Assembly (NCBI RefSeq): GCF_000165505.1
Contig: NC_014634.1
Span: 1 to 64,000, forward strand
DNA: 64,000 nt
Source: Ilyobacter polytropus DSM 2926
GTDB lineage: Bacteria; Fusobacteriota; Fusobacteriia; Fusobacteriales; Fusobacteriaceae
Direction of reading: 5' to 3'
Shown: piece after piece, positions 25,943 through 34,461 of the stretch
Layout: every line of letters begins with the position of its first letter
Numbering within the stretch: position 1 is the stretch's first letter
Notes under the pieces: generated by a model
The model's database searches: none
The model's input: the letters and a program-made list of their open reading frames with translations, nothing else
What the model was told of the DNA's origin: nothing
Position numbers and translations under genes: made by a program

Positions 25943-26608
25943 ATGAATAAAAATATACTCATAGTAGAGGACGAGAAAGAACTTGCTTTAATAATTGGAA
26001 AGTCTATGGAAGATGACGGGTTTAATGTAAAAATTGCACATGATGGTGATAAGGCTATGGAAATATTTTATGATGATAAACCTGACCTTGTTCTCTTAGA
26101 CATAAATCTTCCTAAAAAGAATGGGTGGGAGATATGTAAGGAAATAAGAGCTGTTTCTAACATTCCTGTTATAATGATGACGGCCAGAGATAGTGAGCTT
26201 GATGAGATACAGGGGTTGGAACTTGGTGCTGACGATTATATTACTAAACCTTTTAGCTTAAAATTGATTTCAGTCAAGGTGAAAAAACTTCTTAAATTGG
26301 AAAGAGATACTTTTTTCAGAATAAAAGACCTTACCTTTGATTTTAAAAGCTATATTCTTACGATTGATGGAGAAACGATAGATCTTTCAAGGCGTGAGGC
26401 TCACGCTTTGGAATATTTCTTCAAGCATAAGGGGATTATACTTTCAAGAGAAATTCTTTTAAATGAAATTTGGGGTTTTGATTTCTTCGGAGATGAAAGG
26501 GCAGTGGATACACTCATAAAACGTCTCAGGAAAAAATTAGGGAAATATAGTGATTATATAAAATCAATAAGAGGTGTGGGTTATGTCTTTAACGAAAATC
26601 AGAATTAA
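25943..26608 (+). CDS. OmpR-family response regulator (copper-type)
   Basis: 221 aa from the ATG at 25943, with AAGGAAGG upstream. The receiver domain has the acidic pair in VEDEKE, the phospho-acceptor in LVLLDINLP (about residue 53), T in MMTAR and K in TKPF. The winged-helix effector follows (DLSRREAHALEYFFKHKG and AVDTLIKRLRKKLG, ending SIRGVGYVF). Its stop overlaps the kinase start. Its location suggests copper-responsive control of the surrounding genes, as for CusR. Confidence 0.92.
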   Translation: MNKNILIVEDEKELALIIGKSMEDDGFNVKIAHDGDKAMEIFYDDKPDLVLLDINLPKKNGWEICKEIRAVSNIPVIMMTARDSELDEIQGLELGADDYITKPFSLKLISVKVKKLLKLERDTFFRIKDLTFDFKSYILTIDGETIDLSRREAHALEYFFKHKGIILSREILLNEIWGFDFFGDERAVDTLIKRLRKKLGKYSDYIKSIRGVGYVFNENQN

Positions 26609-27935
26609 TTTTTTTAAGAGAGTTTTCCTATATTCTATTCTGATAGTCCTCACTACAATATCTGTCAGCACTATTTTCAATGTATTTTTTCTCGATAAAT
26701 TTTATATACATAGAAAAGAACGGATTATGCTTAAGGTTGTAGGAGATTTAAAAAAATACTCAAGATTTAAAAATAATGAAGAATTAGAAGATTACATATA
26801 TCAAGTGAAGGAGCTTGAAGGAATCGAGATAAGTATAATTAAACCTGGACATATGAATATGATGGGAAGACCACTTATGATTGTAGGTTCAAATCCTCCA
26901 GATAAGAAATTTAAATTGACTAAACTCAAAGGTATTGGGGCACTGATACTTTCCTATCACGAAAAGCTTCCAGATGGAAATAGAATTATTGTAAGTACCT
27001 CCCTTTCTGTAATGGAGGCTCATAAACATGAGATAAATCTTTTTAATATCCTGACTGCCTTTGTTGCTCTGTCTTTTTCATTAATTGCAGGAGCTTTTTT
27101 TTCAAATAGGATAACTTCAGATGTCAGGCTTTTAAGTAAAAGTGCTGACGAGATATCAAAATTGAAATTTCCTGAAAATATAGAAATAGATAGAAATGAC
27201 GAAATAGGAGATTTAAGCAGAAGTCTAGCAATGATGTCTGATGAACTTAAACTTTCAATTAACAGCCTTAGATCCTTCGTATCTAATGCCTCTCACGAGC
27301 TTAAAACCCCAATATCAGTATTATGTACCCATGCCCACGCACTTGTAGTGGGACAAGTAAAAAATGAAGCTGAAAAAAAAAGGTACCATGAAATTCTGCT
27401 TAAGAAAGGACTGGAAATGAGGGAAATAACACAAAACCTCCTAACTATTTCTAAACTTGATACTCCTAACTATCAGATAAAAAAAGAAAAAATAGATTTG
27501 AAATCTCTCATAGAAGATTCTTTAGAAAAATATGATTTTTTGGAGTTTGAGAAAGATATTAGTATTGTTGTAGATATAGGAACGAATGAAGTCATTGGAG
27601 ATTCTAACCTTCTAAAACTAGCAACAGACAATATAATCCACAATGCTCTAAAGTATTCTCCCAATAGAGGGGTGGTAAAAATCTATGAAGAAAAAGGTTG
27701 TCTCTGTATAGAAAATCAGTCAGAAGTGATTCGGTCAGAAGAGATTGAAAATTTTTTCCAACCATTTTACCGTGGAAAAAATGCGGAAGATTCAGAAATA
27801 GAGGGAACAGGATTGGGGCTTTCCATAGTTAAAAAATCTTTGGATCTAAATAATATTCCATTACAAATTGTTTGGAAAGAAGGTAAATTTATATTTAAGA
27901 TATTTTGCAAAAATATCATTGATTCTCCTAAATAG
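26583..27935 (+). CDS. Membrane sensor histidine kinase (copper-type)
   Basis: 450 aa; I prefer the ATG at 26583 inside the end of the regulator gene, with the GTG at 26574 as an alternative. Two membrane helices (about residues 10-32 and 145-170) enclose a periplasmic sensor with GHMNMMGRPLM, a Met/His patch that may bind copper. HAMP follows, then the H-box SNASHELKTP, N-box DNIIHNALKYSPN and G-box EGTGLGLSIV. The F and D/G boxes are short but the kinase looks functional. It pairs with the regulator in one operon. Confidence 0.92.
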   Translation: MSLTKIRINFFKRVFLYSILIVLTTISVSTIFNVFFLDKFYIHRKERIMLKVVGDLKKYSRFKNNEELEDYIYQVKELEGIEISIIKPGHMNMMGRPLMIVGSNPPDKKFKLTKLKGIGALILSYHEKLPDGNRIIVSTSLSVMEAHKHEINLFNILTAFVALSFSLIAGAFFSNRITSDVRLLSKSADEISKLKFPENIEIDRNDEIGDLSRSLAMMSDELKLSINSLRSFVSNASHELKTPISVLCTHAHALVVGQVKNEAEKKRYHEILLKKGLEMREITQNLLTISKLDTPNYQIKKEKIDLKSLIEDSLEKYDFLEFEKDISIVVDIGTNEVIGDSNLLKLATDNIIHNALKYSPNRGVVKIYEEKGCLCIENQSEVIRSEEIENFFQPFYRGKNAEDSEIEGTGLGLSIVKKSLDLNNIPLQIVWKEGKFIFKIFCKNIIDSPK

Positions 27936-28012
27936 AAAAATTAAACAACTTTAAGTCTGTTTTTTATACCCACAATCCAATTTTGCTGGTATATCTATAA
28001 GAGTAGATTTTG

Positions 28013-28085
28013 TTAAAATGGGGTTACGCCAGGAAAATGAAATATACAACGCTAAGGAATTTTTCCTGACGGGACCCCATTTTAA
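28013..28085. terminator. Long hairpin/REP-like palindrome after the iron ABC operon
   Basis: Outer arms TTAAAATGGGGT and ACCCCATTTTAA, and inner arms CAGGAAAA and TTTTCCTG, enclose AACGCTAAGGAA. It lies at the 3' end of the iron transporter operon and of the kinase gene. The inner part recurs at 55258-55308 and 56770-56785, so it is also a dispersed repeat. Confidence 0.7.
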
Positions 28086-28100
28086 ATATTTTTTTTGAGA

Positions 28101-28712
28101 TTACATTTCTATTATTTTACTGCACAGTACCTCAGCATCTCTGCTATCATGAGTTACAAGAATTGTAGTTATTTTTAACTCTTCTAATACTTCTAGTATT
28201 TCTAATCTAACACTTTCCTTTAGACCTTCATCAAGTGCTGAAAAAACTTCATCAAGAAGTATAATCTTAGGACTGGTAACAAGAGTTCTGGCTAGGGCTA
28301 CTCTTTGCTTTTGACCCCCGCTAAGTTCATGTGGATAATGGTTAAAAAGAGAATCTATATGCAACATCTTAGAATATTTATTTAACAAATTTTCTTTTTT
28401 ACTGTTTTCATATTGTGAAATGCCATAAGAGATATTCTTTTTAACATTTAGGTGTGGAAATAATGCAAAGTCCTGAAATACATATCCAAACTCCCTTTTA
28501 TAAGATGGAAGATTGGTAACATTATTATTATCAAAAAAGATATTACCAATGCTAGGTTTTTCAAGACCAGCAATCAATCTGAGAAGTGTACTCTTACCAC
28601 ATCCAGACGATCCCTTAAGAGCAACTCTTTCACCTTCTCGTACTTCCATAGAAAAGTCTTTCAAAATTTTTTTATTTCCATAACTAAAATTAAGGTTGTC
28701 TATTTTTAACAT
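28101..28712 (-). CDS. Fe(III) ABC transporter ATPase
   Basis: 203 aa. Walker A is GSSGCGKST, the Q-loop is VFQDFALFPH, the ABC signature LSGGQKQRVALAR and Walker B IILLDEVFSALD. It ends soon after the H-loop (LVTHD), so it lacks the C-terminal regulatory (TOBE-like) domain present in many FbpC/PotA-type ATPases of about 350 residues. Its start overlaps the permease end by 23 bases, giving translational coupling. AGGAGGAAG precedes the ATG. Confidence 0.9.
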   Translation of the reverse strand: MLKIDNLNFSYGNKKILKDFSMEVREGERVALKGSSGCGKSTLLRLIAGLEKPSIGNIFFDNNNVTNLPSYKREFGYVFQDFALFPHLNVKKNISYGISQYENSKKENLLNKYSKMLHIDSLFNHYPHELSGGQKQRVALARTLVTSPKIILLDEVFSALDEGLKESVRLEILEVLEELKITTILVTHDSRDAEVLCSKIIEM

Positions 28713-30279
28713 TTCTTCCTCCTAATTCTAAATAGAGAATCATTAAGCTACATACTCCTACAATAACAAGAGATGGAATAGCTGCAACTTCTATCATTTC
28801 ATTTCCAGCATATCTATATATTTCAGTAGAAAGAGTTTTGAAATTAAAGGGTCTCAAAGTGTAGGTCAGTGTCAGTTCTTTTATCAGATCTATAAATAAC
28901 AGAATAAATACAAATTTTGTAGGCTTCTTAAGCAGTGGAAGGTTTATCCTTACGAATGTTCCTAAAAAATTATGACCAAGTGTTTTTGAGGCATTAAATA
29001 TATTAGGATTTATCTTATCTAAAGTATTTGAGTAGTTTGAAAAAGCCACAGATATAAATTTAATTACAAGAGCTATAATCAGTGCTGTTCTTGTATTCAT
29101 CAACACAAGCCACTCAATATGAAATAAATTATATATACTATTGTCTAAAGACAGAGTAAAAATATATACTGCCAGAGCTAGTATAAGTGACGGGATTGAG
29201 TATCCCATTACTGCAATGGTAGAGAAGAATTTTTTTCCGTTTTTTAGTTGATTTACTATACTTGCAAATATAGTTGCTATGGCAATAATAAAGACTATAG
29301 CTATAGACAGAGTGAGTAATGTATTAGAAGTAATATCAAAAAGGTTTAGACCTTCAATGTATGAACTCTTAGCTATAGAAAACTTTATCATTTCATATGC
29401 AGGAAGAATAAATCCTAAAGAGACAATAATTCCGAGAAAAATATAGATTGCAAAACTCTGTAATTTTGATGGTTTCTCAGGTTTTATTTTTCTGTTGGAG
29501 ATACCTTCATATCTCTTTCTTCTTCTGATTAGTTTTTCAACAAATATCATGGCACCAAGGATAAATATTAATATTATAGATACTTTAGCAGCAGTATCTT
29601 TTTGTCCTAGACCCATCCACGAGTCTGTAATAACTTTAGATATTGTTGCTACGCCATAAAACTCTACAACTGCAAAGTCAGATAGAGTTTCAAAGATCAC
29701 AAATAACGTAGACCCTAATATAGCTGGCCATGAAATTGGGAAAATAACTTTTATAAAAGTTTCAAAGTTAGATTTTCCAAGGGTTTTAGAGGCCTCTATA
29801 TATTCTACCAAGTTGTTTTTGAGGTATGAACGACAGGCAAGATAAATATAAGGGTATAAAAATATCCCATATATAAATACAGAACCTTCCATAAATATTT
29901 TATTGGTGAAGATATAACTTAACCATTTATTGGTATAAAATATCGATGAGTAGGTATATGCTCCTACGTAAACAGGGAATGCTAGTGGCAGAGTCAGTAA
30001 TACCTTGAACATATTTTTAAATTTAAATTCATACATAGTTATCAAATAACTACTTGTAAAACCTAACAGTATAGAAAATATACCAACTTTAAATACCAAT
30101 TCTAGTGTGTTAAATAAATACTCCCAGATAATCCCCTTGCTTATCAAAACTTCTAGATATGAGCTATTAGGTGTAAATAATAGAGGAATAGAGTCGGATA
30201 TTGGAAGCAGTATAAAACTAAGTATTAGGCCTAATAAGAGCATTTTTATTAGGCCATCCTCTATTTTAAAAATTTTCAT
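28690..30279 (-). CDS. Fe(III) ABC transporter permease
   Basis: 529 aa from the ATG at 30279 (AAGGA ten bases upstream; a GTG at 30288 is too close to it). It is a double-length permease with about twelve hydrophobic segments and two BPD-transport signature regions: EASKTLGKSNFETFIKVIFP and NASKTLGHNFLGTFVRINLP, both EAA loops that dock the ATPase. This is the FbpB/SfuB arrangement, with two permease halves fused. It would move iron across the inner membrane. Confidence 0.9.
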   Translation of the reverse strand: MKIFKIEDGLIKMLLLGLILSFILLPISDSIPLLFTPNSSYLEVLISKGIIWEYLFNTLELVFKVGIFSILLGFTSSYLITMYEFKFKNMFKVLLTLPLAFPVYVGAYTYSSIFYTNKWLSYIFTNKIFMEGSVFIYGIFLYPYIYLACRSYLKNNLVEYIEASKTLGKSNFETFIKVIFPISWPAILGSTLFVIFETLSDFAVVEFYGVATISKVITDSWMGLGQKDTAAKVSIILIFILGAMIFVEKLIRRRKRYEGISNRKIKPEKPSKLQSFAIYIFLGIIVSLGFILPAYEMIKFSIAKSSYIEGLNLFDITSNTLLTLSIAIVFIIAIATIFASIVNQLKNGKKFFSTIAVMGYSIPSLILALAVYIFTLSLDNSIYNLFHIEWLVLMNTRTALIIALVIKFISVAFSNYSNTLDKINPNIFNASKTLGHNFLGTFVRINLPLLKKPTKFVFILLFIDLIKELTLTYTLRPFNFKTLSTEIYRYAGNEMIEVAAIPSLVIVGVCSLMILYLELGGRNVKNRQP

Positions 30280-30367
30280 GAATTTCACATCCTTATAAAA
30301 TATAAAGAGGTGATAAGAGTAATTTTATACCCTTACCAACCTCTTTTGATTTAATCACGTTGAAAGA

Positions 30368-31426
30368 TTATTTTTTAGGAGTGTCCCAGTTGGCACCTAT
30401 CATGATATTAAGTGCTTCTTCATTATATTTACCTAATAAACTCAAATTGATATCTTGTTCTTTCAGCGTCTTAAGACCTTGTTTATCTAACCATGAAGCA
30501 AGAAGAGGGCTTAACTTAGCCTTTGGATTAACAGGAAATTCATAGTTAGTAGCAGAGAATGCTTCTTGTTGCTTTCTCATAGAAAGAAACTCGATCAATT
30601 TCACTGCTTCTTTTTTGTTTTTAGCATTTTTAACAACTCCGGCTCCACTAATATTCATATGAACTCCAGACTCTCCATCATTTTGGTTTGGAAAGTAAAG
30701 ACTAGTCTTATCAGCTACCCCGTAGTATTTTGAAGTGACATCAGTTTCGTTCACAAGTTTACCATAGTAATAAGAGTTGGCAATAGCAATATCACCTTCA
30801 CCATCTTTAACAGCTACAGCTTGGACTCTATCGTTTCCTTGAGGATTTCTAGCCATATGGTGAACCAAGCCTTCAACCCACTCTGAAGTTTTATTTTTAC
30901 CATTTAATGCTACAAATGAAGCAACCAGTGACTGATTATACATATTTGAGGAGGACCTAACAAGTACCTTGTCATCCCATCTGGAATTTTTAACTAAAGA
31001 TTCATAAGTAAGTCCTTTCAAATCCTTAGCTTTAACTCTATCATTTGAGTAAATAAAGACCCTAGCTCTCTTAGTTAACCCAAACCACTGATTATCATCG
31101 TCTTGATATTTGGCTGGAATATTCGATTCCAATATAGAACTTTTTACCGGTTGTAAGATACCGGCTTCTTTTGCTTTAGCTAAGTTACCTGCATCTGAGG
31201 TCATAAATACATCAGCTAAGGGAGCTCTTCCCTGTTCCTTTATCTTGGTTATACTTATAGCACCCTTATCACTAACAACATTTACTTCAATACCAGTTTT
31301 TTTAGAAAACTCCTTGTATAAGGCATCATCTGCATCGTAATGTCTCGTTGTGTAAACATTAACAACTCCAGCTGCATTTGCAACGACTGAAGATAATAGG
31401 GCCAATCCAATTAATAGCTTCTTCAT
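30368..31426 (-). CDS. Fe(III) ABC transporter substrate-binding protein
   Basis: 352 aa with a signal peptide (KKLLIGLALLSSVVANAAG). The mature start VVNVYTTRHYDADDALYKEF is the FbpA/SfuA ferric-binding pattern with the Tyr-rich site. Two Tyr residues (NSYYYGK, about residues 200-206) match the iron-coordinating pair, and VAVKDGEGDIAIANSYYYG is typical. It lies first in the operon, followed by permease and ATPase. GGAGG precedes the ATG. Confidence 0.92.
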   Translation of the reverse strand: MKKLLIGLALLSSVVANAAGVVNVYTTRHYDADDALYKEFSKKTGIEVNVVSDKGAISITKIKEQGRAPLADVFMTSDAGNLAKAKEAGILQPVKSSILESNIPAKYQDDDNQWFGLTKRARVFIYSNDRVKAKDLKGLTYESLVKNSRWDDKVLVRSSSNMYNQSLVASFVALNGKNKTSEWVEGLVHHMARNPQGNDRVQAVAVKDGEGDIAIANSYYYGKLVNETDVTSKYYGVADKTSLYFPNQNDGESGVHMNISGAGVVKNAKNKKEAVKLIEFLSMRKQQEAFSATNYEFPVNPKAKLSPLLASWLDKQGLKTLKEQDINLSLLGKYNEEALNIMIGANWDTPKK

Positions 31427-31460
31427 GTGAATAAAACCTCCTAAATATTATTGTAGAAAT

Positions 31461-31505
31461 ATAATAACACCTTTAATTTTAAAAGTCAACAATTTTGATT
31501 ATCAA
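31461..31505 (-). promoter_or_regulatory. Promoter of the iron transporter operon with a dyad
   Basis: On the minus strand TTGACT (31484-31489) and TATTAT (31461-31466) are separated by 17 bp, a near-consensus promoter. A TTGAT-A-ATCAA dyad lies just upstream of the -35 (about 31495-31505). It could be a Fur-like site but does not match a full Fur box. Confidence 0.55.
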
Positions 31506-31730
31506 AGCTTATAATTAGAAAGACTTCGTTGTATTAAAAGGTATAGTTTTTTATGCAAGGGTGTTATCATTTAAGTTAATATTATCACCTAGAAACGCCA
31601 GTCCAAAATTTTTAAGAGTCATTTTAAAAAATGATCCTGAATCTAGAGCAATTACTTTGTTTGAATATGTAATTTAGGAAACATATTTATTGACTTAATT
31701 ATACTTATATGCTAACCTTAACAAAAGCAA

Positions 31731-31767
31731 AAACTTAAAATACATGTATAAACTGTATTTTAAGTTT
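31731..31767 (+). promoter_or_regulatory. 14-bp inverted repeat in the leader of the sulfur operon
   Basis: AAACTTAAAATACA and TGTATTTTAAGTTT are perfect complements with a 9-base loop, 23 bases before the first ATG. No T run follows, so it is more likely an operator or RNA control hairpin than a terminator. A TTGACT -35-like box lies at about 31689. 31506-31730 holds no gene. Confidence 0.5.
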
Positions 31768-31790
31768 AGGGTGTTCTAGGGGAGGACGTC

Positions 31791-32414
31791 ATGGAGATAA
31801 AATTTAAAATCAGCGAAATCAAATCACTTTCAGATTTTTTAGATATAATTGAAAATCGGATTTTAAAAAAACGGCTCTCGTTTATCTTATTAGAAAATGA
31901 TACTGGAGAAAAAGACATAAGAAAACTTATCAGAGAGATAAAAAACCATTTTGATATTTTTATACTTGAAATCTCAGATTTTCCAAAGCTGAAATCCCGA
32001 ATAGACGAGAGCTTTTTTAATGGTTTCCATGGTATTTATTTCAAAAGTATTAAAGATATTTCATCGATCGACATGGGAATTATTGACCATGCCATCAAAC
32101 TTTTTCCGAAAGGTAGCTTGTTTATGGATTATAACGGTAATGAAATAAGTCAAGTTGACAAAATATTGGAGAGGGAATTAATCCCAGTGTCCACTAATTG
32201 TGACCCTATTTTATTAAATTATATTAAAGAAAAAGTTAATGAGAATGGAACACTTTCACGGTATTTGAAGTACGTACCGCTTTTAGATGAAACAGTATGT
32301 AGCTATCACATTGGGCATAAGCTTAAAAGAAAGCTTGTTCTTGAAAGTTATAATTTGAGACAGAGATTGATGGTAAAAAGTGTAGAAGATTCTTTTAATT
32401 CAAGTAAATTGTAG
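31791..32414 (+). CDS. Uncharacterised protein heading the sulfate operon
   Basis: 207 aa, first gene of the operon, with AGGGGAGGAC upstream. The alternating strand/helix pattern (SFILLENDTG, FDIFILEISD, FHGIYFKSI, KGSLFMDYNG) suggests a small alpha/beta fold. The C-terminus is basic and helical (NLRQRLMVKSVEDSFNSSKL). Cys residues at about 136 and 168 lack a cluster pattern. I do not recognise the family. Its 10-base gap to the transporter indicates a role in sulfate uptake or its control. Confidence 0.65.
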   Translation: MEIKFKISEIKSLSDFLDIIENRILKKRLSFILLENDTGEKDIRKLIREIKNHFDIFILEISDFPKLKSRIDESFFNGFHGIYFKSIKDISSIDMGIIDHAIKLFPKGSLFMDYNGNEISQVDKILERELIPVSTNCDPILLNYIKEKVNENGTLSRYLKYVPLLDETVCSYHIGHKLKRKLVLESYNLRQRLMVKSVEDSFNSSKL

Positions 32415-32424
32415 GTGAGAACTT

Positions 32425-33846
32425 ATGAATAAAAAATATGAAATAGATAAAAGACCCATAGGGCTACTTTTTCTTATAGAATATAGAAATGCAATAATGC
32501 TCTTTACAATATTGATGACTTTCTTTTACTTTATAAATAAAAATGTCAATATAACAGAACTTTCTCTTGCTGGTTATCGGGCGATGATCATATTTTTTCT
32601 AGCCATAGTTTTGTGGACTTTGAATATTATACCTGTGGTGATAACTTCTCTTCTAATAATGGGTCTATTATCAGTTTACAACGTTCTGGAAAGTAAGGTG
32701 ATTTATTCTTTTTTTGGAAACAGTTCTGTGTTTTTTATTTTAGGATCATTTATTATTTCAGCAGGTGTAAAGGTATCAGGTATTAGCAGAAGAATTGCTT
32801 ATGTTGTCCTAGCAAGATATAATAGTAGACCTTTTAGCCTAGTGGCCTCAATTTTTTTTCTTTCCGCGTTTATGTCTCACATTATGCCAGAGCATGCAGT
32901 GGCAGCTCTTCTCATCCCTATATTAGGAGATATTAGTGGAACATTTGAAAGAAAAAATGTCCTTAATCAGTATTTATACTTTTCAATATTTTTAGGTTGC
33001 GTAACAGGAGGGGTGGTCACTTTTTTGGGAGGAGCTAGAAATCCACTTGCTGTAGGTATATTAAATGAAATGACAGGAAAGAACATAAGTTTCATAAAGT
33101 GGTGGGCAGGAGCCTCTGCACCAATTTATGTTTTGATGGCAATGATTCTTTTATATCTAAAAAAAAAGATCAGTTCGGAGATCAGTGCTGGAAAGATTAA
33201 GAATAAGCTTGAAATCACAAGTGATTATAGGTTAAAAAAGATAAGCTTTAATGAGATAAAAGCAGCTTCAATATTAATTCTCACAATATTCCTTTGGATC
33301 TTTTATAATGAAGAATTTGGCATATCCAACATTGCACTTTTAAGTGCATCCCTTTACTTTGTTTTGAATGTTGCAAAATGGGAAGAAATAAATCGAGAGA
33401 TAAACTGGGGAGTTCTTTTTATGTATGGAGGTTCCATTGCCATAGGATCTGCATTAAATAGTGTTGGGGTACTAAAGTGGATTGTTGACAATTATCTTTT
33501 GAATCTTAATTTTTCAGAGAGTGGATTTATTTTTTTATTGATAACAACAAGTATATTTATGACAGAGTTAATTTCAAATAGTGCAGTCATAGTGATTCTC
33601 CTTCCGGTGGCTATCAATCTTGGAACTAAAATGGGTATCAGTCCTGAGCTTGTTACCATGTCAGTAGCTCTTCCATCGGGGCTTTCATATATTTTTCCAA
33701 TAAGCAGCCCTGTTGTAGCTATGATTTATTCTACTAAGCAATTAGATCTAAAAACTCTTATAAAAAGTGGCTTTGTTCTTAAGATTATATCGGTGATTAT
33801 TATGTTCATATTTATAAAGTATTATTTTCCATTTATAGGAATATAA
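32425..33846 (+). CDS. SLC13/DASS-family sulfate (anion) transporter
   Basis: 473 aa with about eleven membrane helices. Family motifs include FFILGSFIISAGVKVSGISRR, MSHIMPEHAVAALLIPI and, near the C-terminus, ITTSIFMTELISNSAVIVILLPVA, followed by MSVALPSGLSYIFPISSPVVAM. The paired S-N-x/SNT hairpin loops are typical of Na+-coupled dicarboxylate/sulfate carriers. The adjacent APS-forming genes indicate sulfate as the substrate. It would import sulfate across the inner membrane. Confidence 0.85.
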   Translation: MNKKYEIDKRPIGLLFLIEYRNAIMLFTILMTFFYFINKNVNITELSLAGYRAMIIFFLAIVLWTLNIIPVVITSLLIMGLLSVYNVLESKVIYSFFGNSSVFFILGSFIISAGVKVSGISRRIAYVVLARYNSRPFSLVASIFFLSAFMSHIMPEHAVAALLIPILGDISGTFERKNVLNQYLYFSIFLGCVTGGVVTFLGGARNPLAVGILNEMTGKNISFIKWWAGASAPIYVLMAMILLYLKKKISSEISAGKIKNKLEITSDYRLKKISFNEIKAASILILTIFLWIFYNEEFGISNIALLSASLYFVLNVAKWEEINREINWGVLFMYGGSIAIGSALNSVGVLKWIVDNYLLNLNFSESGFIFLLITTSIFMTELISNSAVIVILLPVAINLGTKMGISPELVTMSVALPSGLSYIFPISSPVVAMIYSTKQLDLKTLIKSGFVLKIISVIIMFIFIKYYFPFIGI

Positions 33847-33862
33847 CAACAGGAGGAAGCAG

Positions 33863-34447
33863 ATGTCAAAAAACATAGTGTGGAGTGAAAGTATAATAGG
33901 AAGAAAAGAAAGAGAAAGTATGCTAGGTCAAAATGGTGTTGTTATTTGGATGACTGGTCTTTCAGGATCAGGAAAATCTACAATAGCTAAAAAAGTTCAA
34001 GAAAAACTTCATGAAAAAAACAAGTTAGCTTATATCCTTGATGGCGACAACATAAGGCACGGGTTAAATAAGGACCTTGGATTCTCTAAAGAAGACAGGA
34101 TCGAAAATTTGAGAAGGATAACAGAAGTCGGCAAACTTTTTGTAGACTTAGGGGTTATAACTATTGTCTCTTTCATTTCTCCTTACAGGCAAGACAGAGA
34201 AGTTATCAGAAATTCCTTCCTTCCTGGAGAATTTATAGAAGTCTATGTGAAATGCTCTTTAGAGGAGTGTGAAAAAAGGGATGTTAAAGGTCTGTATAAA
34301 AAAGCAAGAGATGGCGTGATCAAAAACTTTACTGGAATTGATTCAGAATACGAAGCTCCCATCGATGCGGAAGTCGTTCTAGACACTGAAAATAAAAGTG
34401 TAAATGAACTTTCCGATAAACTTATAGACTTTATAACTAATTCATAG
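33863..34447 (+). CDS. cysC: Adenylylsulfate (APS) kinase
   Basis: 194 aa, full length for a stand-alone CysC. Walker A is GLSGSGKST (about residues 31-39), with DGDNIRHGLNKDLGFS and REDRIEN-like KEDRIENLRRI for APS binding. Later come SFISPYRQDRE and KARDGVIKNFTGIDSEYEAP, which are standard CysC blocks. It makes PAPS from APS and ATP. That is odd beside AprAB, which uses APS directly. It starts 16 bases after the transporter; GGAGGAAG precedes the ATG. Confidence 0.95.
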   Translation: MSKNIVWSESIIGRKERESMLGQNGVVIWMTGLSGSGKSTIAKKVQEKLHEKNKLAYILDGDNIRHGLNKDLGFSKEDRIENLRRITEVGKLFVDLGVITIVSFISPYRQDREVIRNSFLPGEFIEVYVKCSLEECEKRDVKGLYKKARDGVIKNFTGIDSEYEAPIDAEVVLDTENKSVNELSDKLIDFITNS

Positions 34448-34461
34448 GCGGGGTGATAAAA

